From: Certhia americana
Taxonomy: Eukaryota; Chordata; Aves; Passeriformes; Certhiidae
Length of the DNA: 64,000 nucleotides
Direction of reading: 5' to 3'
Assembly: GCA_018697195.1 (NCBI GenBank)
Contig: CM031873.1
Span: 3,549,192 to 3,613,191, forward strand
The stretch's first letter is position 1. Each line of letters starts with the position of its first letter. The position numbers and the translations under genes were made by a program. The notes beneath the pieces were generated by a model that ran no database searches, had not been told where the DNA came from, and was given only the letters and a program-made list of their open reading frames with translations. This document shows, in pieces, positions 46,001-58,715 of this stretch.

Positions 46001-48124
46001 GGTGACCTCCCCTCGCTGTTGCTGCCTCATTTTCCCTGCTGCCTGTCCCTCCCCAAACCCCACTCACCTCCTCAGCACCCTGCTCTGACCACACTCAGTT
46101 CAGGTTTTGCCCTCTCCTGTCCCCTCGGTCTCTCTGTCACTCAGTTTCTCCCTCCAGGCTCGATTTGCTGTTTCAATCCATCTTCTCAGCCCTCACATCC
46201 TGCCTCAGCTCCCAGATGGACTTATCAAAACAGCGGTTTTCAGCTTTTCCCTCGGCGTGGGTGGCAGCAGAAAGCCACCCTGGGGGTGCCTTCCTGGAGC
46301 AGGGACTTCAGTGCTTTGCTGGAAAAGCCACCAGCACATGTGGGACAGGGATTAGTCACGGATGTCTGCTTGAACGTGCACTTGAACACCCTGGGAGCTG
46401 GGACACAGCCTGCCTGGCCTTCCTTAGCACTGCTGACTGACAGTCCTGAATGATTTCAGACCCAGACAGGGGGCTGAGAGACCTTGGCAAGGAGTCAAAA
46501 ACTCCTGTGCCTTCGATTTTAGCCCTTGGGAGAAATTACCACCTCTGTATGAGGATTTACAAACCACGAGAGTTTAAGTAGGGTAATAGTTAGTCAGAGG
46601 GTGAAAAATAGATTTATGGGGTTTTTAAACTGATAGGCAGAAGAAGACAATATGGAGCTTCCATGTGGCTTTTGGACTTCTTCCTCCTTCTTCACCTGCT
46701 CCATTTTCTGCCATGGCGTTGGGCTTTGGCATCTTTGGTTGGCGTAGAGTAGAGTCTGACTTCCTAACATGAAAGATAAGTATTGGGAATCTTTTATAAA
46801 CAAAGTAGATGTAATTTTTAGTATGAAGATACTCATCACCTTCGGGGCAGTGTTATTCCCTGCTTCATGGATCTCTGTAGGTCAGGGAAGAAAATGTATA
46901 GATAAGGGAGAGTAAACAACCTTGAAAAATCAGAAGAGATGGCTCTCGGCCTTTTATTCTGTCTTGGTGCTGGGGGAAAAAAAGACTTTTGCATTCTCAG
47001 GAAGAACAAAAACACACGAAAACCCGAGAGCTGACCAGCACAGGGACAGGCATGTGTGGCACAGGTGAGGGTGACAAGGGCTGTCACGCTGTGACATTGT
47101 CCTGCTGCTGGCACCTGGAGCTCCACAGCACCATCACCATCATCAGTGGGGACTGGAACTATGGTCAGAGTAGGCCACTGCACCCCAAGCTGATGTCAAG
47201 TGGCACAAAAAGATGTTGAGTGATAATTTCTGGGGGCTTGTGTGAGTGTTAAAGCCTCACAGCAGCAAGAGGCCAGAAGGACTGAGCTGCATTTTAGAGC
47301 TGATGCTTCAAAACTCGGCCACCAGCGCAGAGCTGGTAGTTTTGAGCTGAAGTGTGTGTTTATCTTGTGCATATGCACAAACAAAGCTGCTGCCTCAGCC
47401 CTGGCACTGCCTGCTCTCATGGACAGACGTCCGAGGACAGAAGGGGGAATTGGTGCAGCTCCAAAGGGAACTGGGGAGTAGGGAATCCACACTGACAGAC
47501 ACAGCACATTTGTTCAAGCTTGTTTTCCTTAGACTCTAATTATATACTTTTCCACTTTTCTGGTGAGAGACCTTGTAAATTTTAATTTTTTATTTTTTTT
47601 TCAAGTTAAAAAAATCAAATGAGCAGTTCAGTCCTTCAGTTTACATTGCAGTAAATATTTATGACTCCATATAACTGCAGCTCAATTTCCCCTTGTTTCA
47701 GGTCCAAATTTTCCCCTCTGCACATCTGGCCTTGCACCCAGAAGCTTTTATTCCTGTAAAAGATAAATTGGGGTTGGGATGACTGAGCAGTGGTTGCAAG
47801 TGAAGCGTTGCAGAAGGGGCTCAGTTGCTTTGGGCTCTTTGCCACCCTAAACAAAGGAAGGGGTGATGTGCATTTCCATAGCCATCAACTCCTGGGATCC
47901 AGAGAGCTCCACAGGCATCCACGTGTTGCCTTGGGCTGTGCATTGAGGATAGGAAGCTGCAGAACTGATGTTGACCTTTTTTGGAAACTTTGCTGTTCCT
48001 CAAATGTTCTCGTCCCTCTGGAAGTGGTGGTGTGGCCCTTGCACCCAGCAGTGCCCAGTGAGCAGCAATTCCAGGGCTCTGGGGCTGGATTTGTTCAAAC
48101 CTGCTGTGTAGCCCCAGGTAAGCC

Positions 48125-48690
48125 CCTGGGGTGGGATTCAGAAGTCCCTCTCCAGCTCTCCAGGCTCTCTTTTCAGACACTGGAAGGGGCTCTGAGCTCT
48201 CCCTGGAGCCTTCTCCAGGTCACCCCCAGCTCTCTCAGCCTGGCTCCAGAGCAGAGGGGAGCATCTCCATGGTCTCCTCTGGACTCTCTCCTGCACTTCA
48301 CATCCTTCTCGTGTTGATGGCCCCAGAGCTGGAGGCAGCTCTGTAGGAAGGGGTCTCAGGAGAGAGAAATAGAGGGGCAGAATCCCCTCCCTGGACCTGC
48401 TGCTCACAATTCTTGCACTGCAGCCCAGGACACATTTGGCTTTCTGGGCCAGCAGTGCACCTTGCTGGGTTTTGTGGAGCTTCTCCTCAACCAATACCCC
48501 CAAACCCCCAAGGAATAGTGCTGAACCCTTCTCTGCCCTGCCTGTGCTTGGGATTGCCCTGACTCAGGTGCAGGACTCTGCCCTCAGCCCTGTTGAACTT
48601 CCTGAGGGTCACATGGGCACATCCAGCCTGTCCAGGTCCCTCTGGATGGTGTACAATCCCTCCAGGTGTCTACTACATGAGTTAGGAATG
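48125..48690 (-). mobile_element. CR1 LINE fragment including the reverse-transcriptase C-terminus
   Basis: Reverse-complement CR1 text runs from CCCTCTCCAGCTCTCC through CAGCCTGGCTCCAGAGCAGA, GGGGCAGAATCCCCTCCC, GCCCAGGACACATTTGGC and TGTCCAGGTCCCTCTGGATG. On the minus strand the decayed frame keeps the end-of-ORF2 pattern (VQERVQRRP). The outermost 3' tail is missing, unlike an ordinary 5'-truncated insertion, so a later deletion is likely. Confidence 0.88.
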
Positions 48691-50569
48691 GCGTGTCAGG
48701 GAAGTTACTCCCACTTCATTTTCCTACAACCGTACCTGATGAATTTGAAGCAGAGAAATATTTGCTGACGTTTGCCATGTGGAGCAGTGGTGTGTTCACA
48801 GCTCAGCCAGCAAACAGCCCAGAGCAGTTGGAGTGGAAGGAATCGAGATCGTGTTCCTCTTGGGCAGCCAGCTGTGCTCTGTACTTTGATTTGTTTCCAG
48901 CCTGCAACTGAGTTTTTGCTAGAGAGGAAGGAACTTCCCTGGCAAGGGTAACACGAGGAGAGGGTCCATGAAAAGGTAGAGTTTACTGATTTAGCTAAAC
49001 CAGCAGATTTTCTCTGTGTAGATGAAGGCAGGAGGACGATGCCTTCCAGCTGTGTTTCAGCAGCACTGCTCTGGCCCAGTGCTATTTGTGGCTCAGGTGC
49101 TTTGTTCACGAGAGGTCCCAAAGGGGTGGGAGGGGAGCAGGTGCCTCAGCTTTCCTGTTCAGCCTTTGTGTGGCTGTGAGGCTGCCTGGAGCAGGGGCAG
49201 CCTGCCAGAGCCAGGGCAGGCAGGGCTTTTCCATCCAAAAAGTGAGAGCACAGTGGCCCCGCTTCTGCCTCGTCAGCAGCTGGCTGAGGATCAGCCACAA
49301 CTTGCCTTAGTGCTTTTTGGAAGTGCAGGGCATAATTTGGAGGGGCAGGAAGTCAAGGCCAGCTCTCTGGGGTGGGTTAGAAAGGGGCACTCACTCACTG
49401 GAACTTTTGGTGGGACAAATTGTCTTGTGCTGTCTAAATGATTCTCTTGGGTAGAAAGTGGGGGGACTCCCACCCAGATGTTGTTTGCACCAGCTCAAGC
49501 CCCTTATTCTCTTGAGGTGGGCCAGAAGCCACAGTGGATGGACCAGTGTGGGTTTGAGATGGAGGAGAAGTGAGGTGGTTCAAAGGTGCAGATTGTGGTT
49601 TGAGCCTGTTAGCTTCTGCTCAGGGCACAAGCTCTGGGACCCCACTGACCCCACTGTCACTGCTCTGACACACTGTCCAGGGCACTCCAGAGGTGTCTGG
49701 TACCTGGGATTAACAAAACCCAAAACATTATAGTCTTATTGAAAATTTCAACAAGTCAGGCACAGATAATTCTTGACTAATTTCATTTTTTCCCTTTAAA
49801 AGTTATTGATGTTCCTTTTTCATAGCTGGGGAAAATAGAGCAGTAGAGAACCTGAAATCTGTGCCTTTGAGCACTGCCTGTGAGTCCAGGGATCCTTCCC
49901 CATGGGCACTGAAATGGAAAGATGTGAGGCCAGGTGGGTGGAAGAGCTGAACACACATAGCTGTGGGGATAGTTTAAATTGGCATCTTGCTTTAATAGGG
50001 ACAGCAGGATTTCACTAATTTGGATTGCTCCAACTTCATGGTAGATATGACAACAGATCTTGCTGTTCCTGTTTCTTGACTTAGCACCTTGCCCTGAGGA
50101 CCATCTCCTCTCTTTGTGCCTGGGGTCTGTGAGAGGACAAGTCCAGAAACTGGTTTCTGTGAGGCTATGGGTTAACCAGAATAGTGGAGATGAACAAAAG
50201 GAATGTCAGGAGCTGGGGGCTCCCCACTGGAGCGTGCATAATGGCTGTTACATAAGCAAATTCAGAGTGCTATAAAAACCATTAGGTGTGTGAGGGGTTT
50301 TTCCTCAGGGGAGTGCTGTCAGAGCTGTCACACATCTGCAGCTCAGACGTGGGCACTGCCACTCACAGCACAGCCCTCCATGTGTCAGTGAACAAACTGA
50401 AGTTGGGAACCTCCTGTAAACCTTGGTCCAGCCCTTCAGCTTGTCCTGCATCCATCTGTAGCTTCCTGCTGGCAGCCTGGGATCCAGGCTGGGAGTGCAG
50501 CTGGAATCTGGGGGGATGCACAACGTGCACTGGGATGTCAGCATCTCTTTGGTGTGCGGTGAAATGTCC

Positions 50570-50808
50570 TCAAGCTGCACCAGGGGTGGTTTAGATTAGA
50601 TATCAGGAAACATTTCTTCTCTAGGAGAGTGGTCTGGCATCAGAACAGGCTGCCCAAGGAAGGGTGGAATTACCATTCCTGGAAATGTTCAAAAGCCGTG
50701 TGGGTGTGGCACTGAAGGGCACGGTTTGGTGGTGAACACGGCGATGCTGGGCTAATGGTTGGACTCAATGAACTCCTGGAATTCTTTCCTAACCCAAATT
50801 CTGCTGAT
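50570..50808 (+). mobile_element. CR1 LINE fragment, 3' end
   Basis: Sense-strand CR1 text: GTTTAGATTAGATATCAGGA, GAACAGGCTGCCCAAGG, CATTCCTGGAAATGTTCAAA, and TGGTTGGACTCAATGAACTC before a decayed ATTCT-type end. It is a typical 5'-truncated copy. Confidence 0.92.
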
Positions 50809-51935
50809 TTTCTGCAGCACAGACGTGCCTTTCGCTGTGGTGGAGCAGCTGAGGGGTTAACAGGAGCCTGTGGTTGCAGCCTCATGGCTCTGGATGTGTC
50901 CTTAGATGAGGTCATATGAATTTCTTCGGGCAGCCTCTATTCCCCTTTGTCTGAGGCACCAAACCGGTCACCCCAGCTGTGCAGCTCTCCTGCCAGTGTC
51001 CCCATGCACCACCCGCTCCCCTCGGGCTCCCTGGTGACAAACCCTCGCTTGACACGTGTCCCTTCATCACACATGGCCTTTCTCCTCACCAGGGCAAAGC
51101 AGCAGAGGATGCAGCTTGGTCACCAGCCAGCCTGGAGAGTCAGGCACAGCTCTGTAGGTGATCCCAGCTCCGGGGAGCAAGAAGTTAAGGTCGTAAAGCT
51201 GCTCCCAGCTCAGGTGCCTGATTCCTGCAGGGACACACACAGGGGACTTGTGTAATGCTGGCACGTGGAGCCTGAGCTGCCTGGCAGAGTCCTGTGGGGC
51301 TCCCATGTGCTCCAGCAGGGCTGGGTGTGACTCACAGGGAGGGAGGGAGGGAAGGAGTGTGCCTGAGTGCACAGCTGAGACATTCCGGGGTAGTTTGAGG
51401 TGCCCCGGGCTGTGTGCTGGTGAGGGGATGTGCTGAGCACAGGCTGCTCATCCAGTTCCAGTACAGCACCTCTGATCCTTCTGCAGTCTCATGTATGATC
51501 TCAGGAGTCCCCAAAGGCTGCTGAGCACTGCAGGTGAGGAGGTAGATCTCCATCCTTCCCCACAGCACCTGGCTCTGGGCACTCTGAGGAAAACAGAGAC
51601 AGGGAAATATAAATCAGTGGTTCAGGAATGACCAGGGCTTTAATGCTCTGTAATGATTGGGGGCTTCAGCTGCTGACTATATTTTAAGTTAACAATTTTC
51701 CGTGCTGGAACCTGATACAGATTTGTTGATAAGTGCTGACAAGGTCCACAGGGTTCCCCTGAGGAAAGGAAATGCAGAAGTGCAGTGTGGCTCCCCCAGG
51801 ACAGGAGCAGAAGTCCTTGAGCAAGGTTATTTCTCACCTCAGCACCAGCTATCTCTGGAGGAGGCCTTGAGAGCCCTTTCAATAGAGCCTGACATCAGAT
51901 GCAGCAGAGAGAGGGGAGGAATGGCAGTGGAGTGT

Positions 51936-52001
51936 GGGTTTATCTCATTTGTTTGTCTTCTCCCCTTTGGGTTGATCTCATTTGTTTGTCTTCTCCCCTT
52001 T
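51936..52001 (+). repeat. 33-bp tandem duplication
   Basis: The unit starts GGGTTTATCTCATTTG at 51936 and again, as GGGTTGATCTCATTTG, at 51969. The copies differ by one base. Confidence 0.95.
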
Positions 52002-53324
52002 TGAAGGATGGAGGAAAGTATCCTAAGTCCTCCAGAACAGAAGAGTGCTGAGAGAGAAATATCTTCATTGTCACCTGTGCCACCCCAGCCACATCCTGTG
52101 TGGGCACAGCTGTGCTGGGACATGGCTGACCCAAAGTGCCTGTGCAGGAGCAGTGCAGGAAACCCTCCTGGGGCTGGTGGCAGTGATAGGACACTTCCAG
52201 CTGAGGTGTCAGTGTGCCATGGAGGCATGGGACAGCTGTGGAAGTGTGTGAGGGCAGTGCCTGGCAGGGGAGACTCCCTGTTCACTGAGGAACAGGGGGA
52301 AATGGATGGAATGAGGATGGAGGGCTGGTGTGTCCTGCCCTGCTCTGAGTGTTGGTCGCCTCAGCAGCTGTGTGTGCCCACATTTCCCTCAGCTCACTAC
52401 ACGAGTCTCTCCCTGGGGTTTATTTCCTTCAGCTTTTTACTGCTGAAACACCCGTTGGCAATTTTCTCCTGGGCATGTTGGCAGGCCAGCTCGTGGCTGC
52501 TCAGCTGTCCCTCTTGCCCTCAAAGCCTGGTGCCCCTCATCCTGAGGCCAGTTCTGGAGCCCACCACGGTCTCCTCTGAGCCTCCAGAGTGAGTGCATCC
52601 AGAGCTGGCTGGTGCTTACCAACCCCCAAATTGTGCCTTAGGCAGAGAGCAGTGATTTACTCCTGGCTGTGTTTATCTGGAGAATGCAGGAGACACTGTC
52701 CTTTGTCCCAGGGATGACTTGCTTGGAAGGCAGCTCTGCAGTGAGATTTGTGGCTGAAGCACTGTAGATATTCTGGGGTAACCTGCAGAGTGTGGAGTCT
52801 CTCTGCCAAAATTCTGGTAGCCATGAAAGCAGTAAGTGAGCTTTTACAAAAGCACCAGGAGCAAGAGACATTCCTGATGGTCCAACTCAGTCCTTCTTGG
52901 TTTAAATTTTTTTGTAGTTTGATTTTTAGTCAAAAGTGTTTTATGATGCTCAGAAGAGTCCAGGCCAGGATGATTCTGCTGCTAAATGAAAAGAGGGTCT
53001 GCTGCCCAGTTTGGGAGTATTTTCTTCCCTTCAATGGGTCATCCCTTCTTCAGAAATGGGGACATAACCCAAAGGAATGTGATGGTTGTGTTGCAGTGCA
53101 GTAACACGAAATTCATCAGAGAGAGCCCCTTTCCTAATAGAAAACTTTCCTAATAAAAACACTGTGAAAATCCACATGTTTGGGATGCATCTGAAGAAGG
53201 TAAAACAAACATCTCAGCAAGTTTGTCCTAGTGTGGGGTCTCCCCTCCATGCCAAGGAGCTGGTTCAGTGCACAGGAACAGAGTGTGGCATCCCTGTGCT
53301 GCCTGTGTGTAAAGTGCCCAGAAA

Positions 53325-53812
53325 TTGTGCAGCTTTTCATCATCAGATTGCTCAGAGCCACATCCAGCCTGGCTTTGACCCCCACCCCACCCTGTCTTGA
53401 GTACTTCCAGTGATGGTGCAGCCACAACTTCTCTGGACAGCCTGTGCCATGGCCTCACCACCCTCACAGGGACAACTAAACCCTGCCCTGCATCCCTGTG
53501 AAGCTCTTCCCCTTGTCCTGTCACTCCATCTCTTGTCCCCAGTCCCTCTCCAGCTCTCCTGGAGCCCCTTTAGGCCCTGGAAGAAGCTCTGAGCTCTCCC
53601 TGGAGCTTTGTCCTCTCCAGGTGAACACTCCCAGCTCTCCCAGCCTGGCTCCAGAGCAGGGGGGCTCCAGCCCTCGTGGTCTCCTCATGGTGTCCTGTGG
53701 ACTCTCTCCAGCAATTCCATGTCCCTGTGATGTTGAGGACCCCAGAGCTGGGTGCAGTGACCCAGCTGGGGTCTCACCAAAGCTGAATAGAGGAGCAAAT
53801 TCTGCAGTGCCC
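53325..53812 (-). mobile_element. CR1 LINE fragment
   Basis: Reverse-complement CR1: ACATCCAGCCTGGCTTTGAC, ACTTCCAGTGATGGTGCAGC, GCCTGGCTCCAGAGCAGG and CAGCTGGGGTCTCACCAAAG. A part after CTCACCACCCTCACAGG is shortened compared with the usual element, which points to an internal deletion. It covers the last part of ORF2 and the 3' region. Confidence 0.9.
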
Positions 53813-56800
53813 CATGGAGCTCTGCCTGCCTTCCCCAGCAGGGAATGACCACAGACTTTCAGGTGTGGAGTGACCCCCCTGTTTGGGGCTCTCAAGGAGG
53901 GTCAGAAGGGTAAGACAAATGGGACAAAGGGGTCCAGGAAGGAAAACACCAGCAGAGGATTGTGGAAGAGTTAATATTTATCTGAAATTCCTTCTGCACA
54001 CCCAGGAGGGTGAGGAGTGTCCAGCTCTGCCTCACCACTGGCTCTGCCCTGCCAGCTGCTGTAAATTCTTCAGCACAGGAGTGTTAAAGAGTGAGAATGA
54101 GCAGAGAGCCTGGGGAGGAGCAAGGGATTTCCAGGAGTCTGAGGCTTTCAGGCAGAGAGGTTGAGAGCCAGCACGGAGGAGCTGACAGGGACTGTCCTTA
54201 AGGATAAGCCCCTCCACAGGAAACTCTGTGGGCATCATCTCAGGGGGCTCTGTGGGACTGGGGCAGGAGGGACCGTGTGCTGCTGCTGTCACAGCCACCC
54301 CCTGCTGCCACTGCCACCCTAGCTCTTCGTGGTGATGAGCTTTGTGTCCTGGACAGGGTCTCTGGCTTAGGAAGGGTAATAACTCAGGAGGATCTGAGTG
54401 ATTTGTGTTCCCTGTGTTGAACAAATAGAGATTTTCATAAGAAATAGCCAGGGAGTGGCAAAATAGTGTTTGGCAGCATACGTGGAGCAGCTGAGAGCTG
54501 CAGTCCTGGGCAGGGCAGCTCCTTGTCTGCCCAGCTGGGAGAGGGGGGTGGAGTGAGGAGGCAAAGAAACACCTGGCAAAGAGCAGGGCAGCAGTATGGA
54601 GAGTGTGAGTACCTCCCTTGGGAAGAGGGGGATCTCCTTGGTTTGGTGTTTATTTTTTTTTTTCCAAAAGAAAAGGACAGTTTTAGCCAATGTTTTCTTT
54701 CTTCCCTATCATCGAGGCTCATAAAAATGTAAAAGAAAGGTTTTTGTAGCAAACAGTCCATGGAGTCTCAAATACTCATTGCTGGCTCTGTCCAGCCTGG
54801 GGGTAAAAGTCATAAAGGGAATATAATTGAGTAACACTTGATTGAGTTGGGCCACTTGATTGGACCTGTATTTCCTCATGTGGAAATGCTTCACTAAACA
54901 TAATTTGATTTGGGAATGCCGTGCTTTGCCACACTGTCCCCTCTCTGTGCTCTCCTCCCAGGTATCCAGTGCTGCAGATAGCTGAGATAACCTGTAAAAG
55001 AACCAGCTGAATCCCCATTTTTCCTGTTTCTCCAGGCCCTGGAGGTCTTTGGCTGCTCTGGCTGCTTCCTGCACCTTTCCCAGTGCAGCCTGAACCTCTG
55101 ATCCCTGAAAGGACTTGCAGCATTCATCCTCTGCAGCTCGGGGCTGGGGCTACCTGGTGATACCTGTCTGATGTGCTAAAACCCTGATGGGAATGGTCAT
55201 GTGTGACTGAGGGACTGCACTGAACTAGGCAGGAAAGAAAGCAGCTCTTCTGACAGATGAAACGCCCCAGGAACATAAACTGGAGAGGCAGACAAGGAAC
55301 AGCAAATACCTGGATACCTGCTGGTGTCTGTGTCACTGCTGTAGCTGGTGACAGTGGCAATTGTCCTGAACCCCCTCCTGGCTGCCCACTGCTGCCCTGG
55401 GCTCTGTGCCATGGCCACAGACCCTTTGCTTTTCTCTCTGTCCTGCTCAAATTGCAGCCCCTGCCTTGGCAAAGGGCTGAGACGCTGCTGGGTGAGCCTG
55501 GCAGAGGTGAGTGACAGAGAAGGCTCCAGCTGGCACTGACCTTGGTCAGCTTTTTTTTTTTTTTTTAGTGATTTCCTTCCTTGCTTTCTCTGCACCTGGC
55601 AGTGCTTCCTGCTGGCAGTGTCCAGACCTGTGAGGGAAAACGTGTGCACCCTGTGCCAGCCCCGTGAGCACGGGATGGCAGCAGAGTGGGACTCCTGATG
55701 TGTGTCTGATCAATGCTTGCAAATGGAAATTGGGGCTGTTTTTACACCACACAGCAGTGGTTCCCTTAAAGCTGCTCCCTCTCCTTGTGGCTTTCCCAAA
55801 AGTTAGCCCCGTGGGGTTTGAACCCCAGGAAGGCAGTCCTGGCCAGGGGAGAGAGTTCTCTGTCCTCTTCCTAAAATCTTGGTGTACTCGACTTCCCCCC
55901 ACCCTTTAGCAGTGCTACTAGAAAATGGAATTTGTATTTTCTTTCTCTGTGTACACTTGTACAGTGCAGACTGCTGAACAGACATTTGAGAAGCTTCTCA
56001 AAAAACCAAGAAATATAGGGAATTCCCAGCCCTGGAACATGAGGGTCTCTGGAAACACACCTCTGAAGGGAACAAACCCCGATGTTGACAGCACTAGCAT
56101 GGGGTATTCCTCTCTCAGTCACAGGCACACCATTATTTGCCTTTTAGTGCTTTGTGAGCACTGCTTCAAAGACACACAATTGCACCTTTAAAGTGAATCC
56201 ATTAAAATTTGCATTTTACGTTTGCAAAAAACGTCTGAATGAGAGCAGCTACCTGGAGGTTTTGTCCATTTTAAGTTCAATTGCATTAAGCATAGTTTGG
56301 GCTCACTTCCCTTAGTGCCTCCTGGTGATCTGCCCAGCAAGGAATGGTGCCTGTATCCTTCCCAGCCACCGGGGTCTTGATGGGTTAAAGTCTGGAGGCT
56401 AAAATGCACACTGCCCCCATCCCTTCTTCCTTCCCATTCACCCTCTTCCTTTCTCCATATTTCCCCGGGGTTTTTCCCTTCCTCTCCAGCCTCAGGAGCT
56501 TGGCCATAAGGCTGCTTGGTGGAGGCAGAGCAGTGGGGTTTGTGCTCCACGGGGCTGTGCAGCTCCCCCGTGTCCTTGCTTTGTGTTCAGCACCTTTGAG
56601 GTCTCGGGGCAGGAAGCGTGGTCTGAGCCTATCAATGGGAAAACATTGCTTATTGTCCCCTCCAGTGCCTTGGGCTCTGGCAGCAGGAACATGCTCTGCT
56701 AGCAAATAGTGAATGAGCAGGATTTGGGAAGGAATCTAAACTCTAAACTCTGCCCAGGGAATAATTTGCTGGAGGAGAGAGAGAGAGATTGGAGAGAAAC

Positions 56801-57838
56801 TTCCCAAAGGACTGGGCTGTTTTGGGGCTGCTTCCCTCCTGGTCCCTGCTGCCTGCTGGGATGTGCAGGGCTTGCTGCTGGCTGGGGGCTGGGCTGACCC
56901 CACAGCTGGGTGCTGGCTGTGTGCCTCCCTCTGCTTTGGGGATGCTGATACTGCATCGGCCACTGAACGGGACAAATCCCCAATAGTGAGAAGTGATATT
57001 ATGTAAGCCCAGGCTGTCCAAAGGTTTCATCAATGCCTGGAGTCTTTCCTTGGAGGTTTATTCATCCAGCTGGGCAATAACCTGTCCTTCTGCCCATGGC
57101 ATGAGAGCAGCGCCGGGCTGTGTCACAGCCATCACATTTGGGTTTTTCCGAGTGAACTTGGGAGCTTTTTGGGGCAAAAGCTGTCACTTGAACCATGCTG
57201 ATCACACAAGGGTCCTGTCAGCATGCCTGGCCCGTGGAACAGCTGTGCCTTCCCTCCCAGCATTGCCTTGGCACGGGGGTTGAGCGATTTCTTTGCCAGT
57301 TCTGGGGATGGGGGCTGTGCCCTTGCATCTGTCTGGGTGATTATCATAAGGAATCAGTGTCGGATGGTTCGGGAGGGTCGTGCAGAGTGTTTGGGCAGCG
57401 GGCTGGAGGTGCTAAGGCCGTGTCCCCGCTGCCTGCCCGGGCTGGCAGCCAAGTGGAAGTTTCCGTGTGGGCCAGCCCATCTGTGCAGCCGCGCATCCAT
57501 CCATCCCTCCATCCCTCCGTCCCACCGGGCAGACAGAGAGCAGCACCGGGCCCTGGGCTCTGCAGGGCTGTTCTGCTCTCCTGAGCCCTGCCCGGGCATC
57601 TCAGCGAGGGTAAACCACCCTCAAATCCCACCTCAGCTCTGCCACCAAACTGCGGAGAGCACCGACAGCTCCTGCCCGGGACAGGGATTTTTCACTATCG
57701 CTTCTGGCAGGCTCGGAAATCCTGCTGCTCGCTGCCTTGCCGTGGGGAGGAGGGAAAAGCGGTGCCAGGACGGACGGGGAAGCCCCGAGGGGCTGCGCAG
57801 GACCAGGGAATTTGTGGAGGACTCGGGTCCCGCCTGGT

Positions 57839-57862
57839 AGCAGCAGCAGCAGCAGCAGCAGC
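57839..57862 (+). repeat. (AGC)8 trinucleotide repeat
   Basis: Eight uninterrupted AGC units lie in the CpG-rich region about 700 bases before the MERDRIS start. It may be promoter or leader DNA. Confidence 0.95.
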
Positions 57863-58486
57863 CCGTGATGCTGAGCTTGGAATGAAGTCAGCCTTCATCA
57901 GCCGAATAGTTTATGCATGAATCGAAACTTCAGACCTGGCAAAAGTGGGGGGAGCGTGCAGGAGCTGCGCTCTTTTAAAATGCTGGAGCCAAGGAAGGAG
58001 GAGGGGATAGAGGAAATAGCAGGAAAATAAGACTGGGGAAGTGGGGAGAGATTTGAGAAGCTGGATGAGTTGTTCGCTCTGTTATTGTGAGGAGCCAAGT
58101 TCCTTAAGCATCTCCTGGTGGATATTAAGAGGGAGCTGTGGAGGCTGGAGCGTTCCCCTGGACACTCGCATGCTGTAGCTTTAAGACTGTTTTACAGAGG
58201 ACTCGGGATTTCCAGTTTTCCTGCGCCTGGTGGAGTATTTCAGGGAGTTACAGGATTTTTTCGGGTCATGTACCCTCTTTTCCTTTCTTCTTCCTCCTTT
58301 CTCTTTCTCTCTTGCTCTTCTTTCTCATTTCAAAGAGACAAAGCTACTTCAGTTTGGAGCACAAACATATGATCAGCACATGGAAATGTGGTAATTTGGA
58401 TGCATTCATGATTGCAACAGATTGAAGAAATTAGACCAGACAAAGAGCTTTTTTTGGAAGAGGAGGAGGAGGAGGCAAGGCAAGGA

Positions 58487-58513
58487 GGGAGGGAGAGTGG
58501 GGGAAAGAAGGGG
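58487..58513 (+). promoter_or_regulatory. G-quadruplex motif in the predicted leader of the MERDRIS isoform
   Basis: Four G runs (58487-58489, 58491-58493, 58499-58503, 58510-58513) are separated by loops of 1, 5 and 6 bases, which meets the usual G3+N1-7 rule. It is on the mRNA-like strand about 58 bases before the ATG and follows a GGA-rich stretch. Folding and function are inferred only. Confidence 0.55.
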
Positions 58514-58548
58514 ACGCCACCGAAAAAAGGGACGGCCGTGACACGCGG

Positions 58549-58592
58549 ATGCTAAATATATCCCGTAGTAATGGAGAGGGACCGGATTTCAG
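58549..58592 (+). other. Upstream ATG overlapping the MERDRIS start
   Basis: An ATG at 58549, 22 bases before the septin ATG, is in another frame (MLNISRSNGEGPDF) and remains open through the exon end. Its context is weak (C at -3) while the septin ATG is strong, which would favour leaky scanning. Whether translation starts there is unknown. Confidence 0.4.
58571..58592 (+). CDS. SEPTIN9: SEPTIN9 alternative first exon, coding part (MERDRIS isoform)
   Basis: Alternative first coding exon for the shorter septin-9 isoform, which in human begins MERDRISALKRSFEVEEVE. Seen: ATG at 58571 in a strong context (G at -3, G at +4), codons for MERDRIS, one G, then the donor G|GTAGGC at 58593. The phase equals that of exons 1 and 2, so all three can join the same downstream exon, which is outside the window. 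Upstream lies about 1.2 kb of CpG-rich and purine-rich DNA that fits a promoter and leader; downstream come three long T runs. The isoform made from here lacks the basic segment of exon 2, so promoter choice changes the N-terminus. The extent of the 5' untranslated part cannot be read from sequence alone. Confidence 0.92.
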
Positions 58593-58715
58593 GTAGGCTA
58601 TTGATCTTTTAATACGTTATATTCTGCCCCTGCCCTCCTACCTTTCCAGCAGCTTCTGCCTTCTGTACTTTGAGAAGAGGAACAGCCCCACTCCGGGTGG
58701 ATTTCAGCCGATTCC

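Noticed and set aside
55800..55850. tRNA-like T-arm (GGGGTTTGAACCCC)
   Set aside because: No matching D-arm, anticodon arm or acceptor stem could be laid out around it; the string is just a short palindrome.
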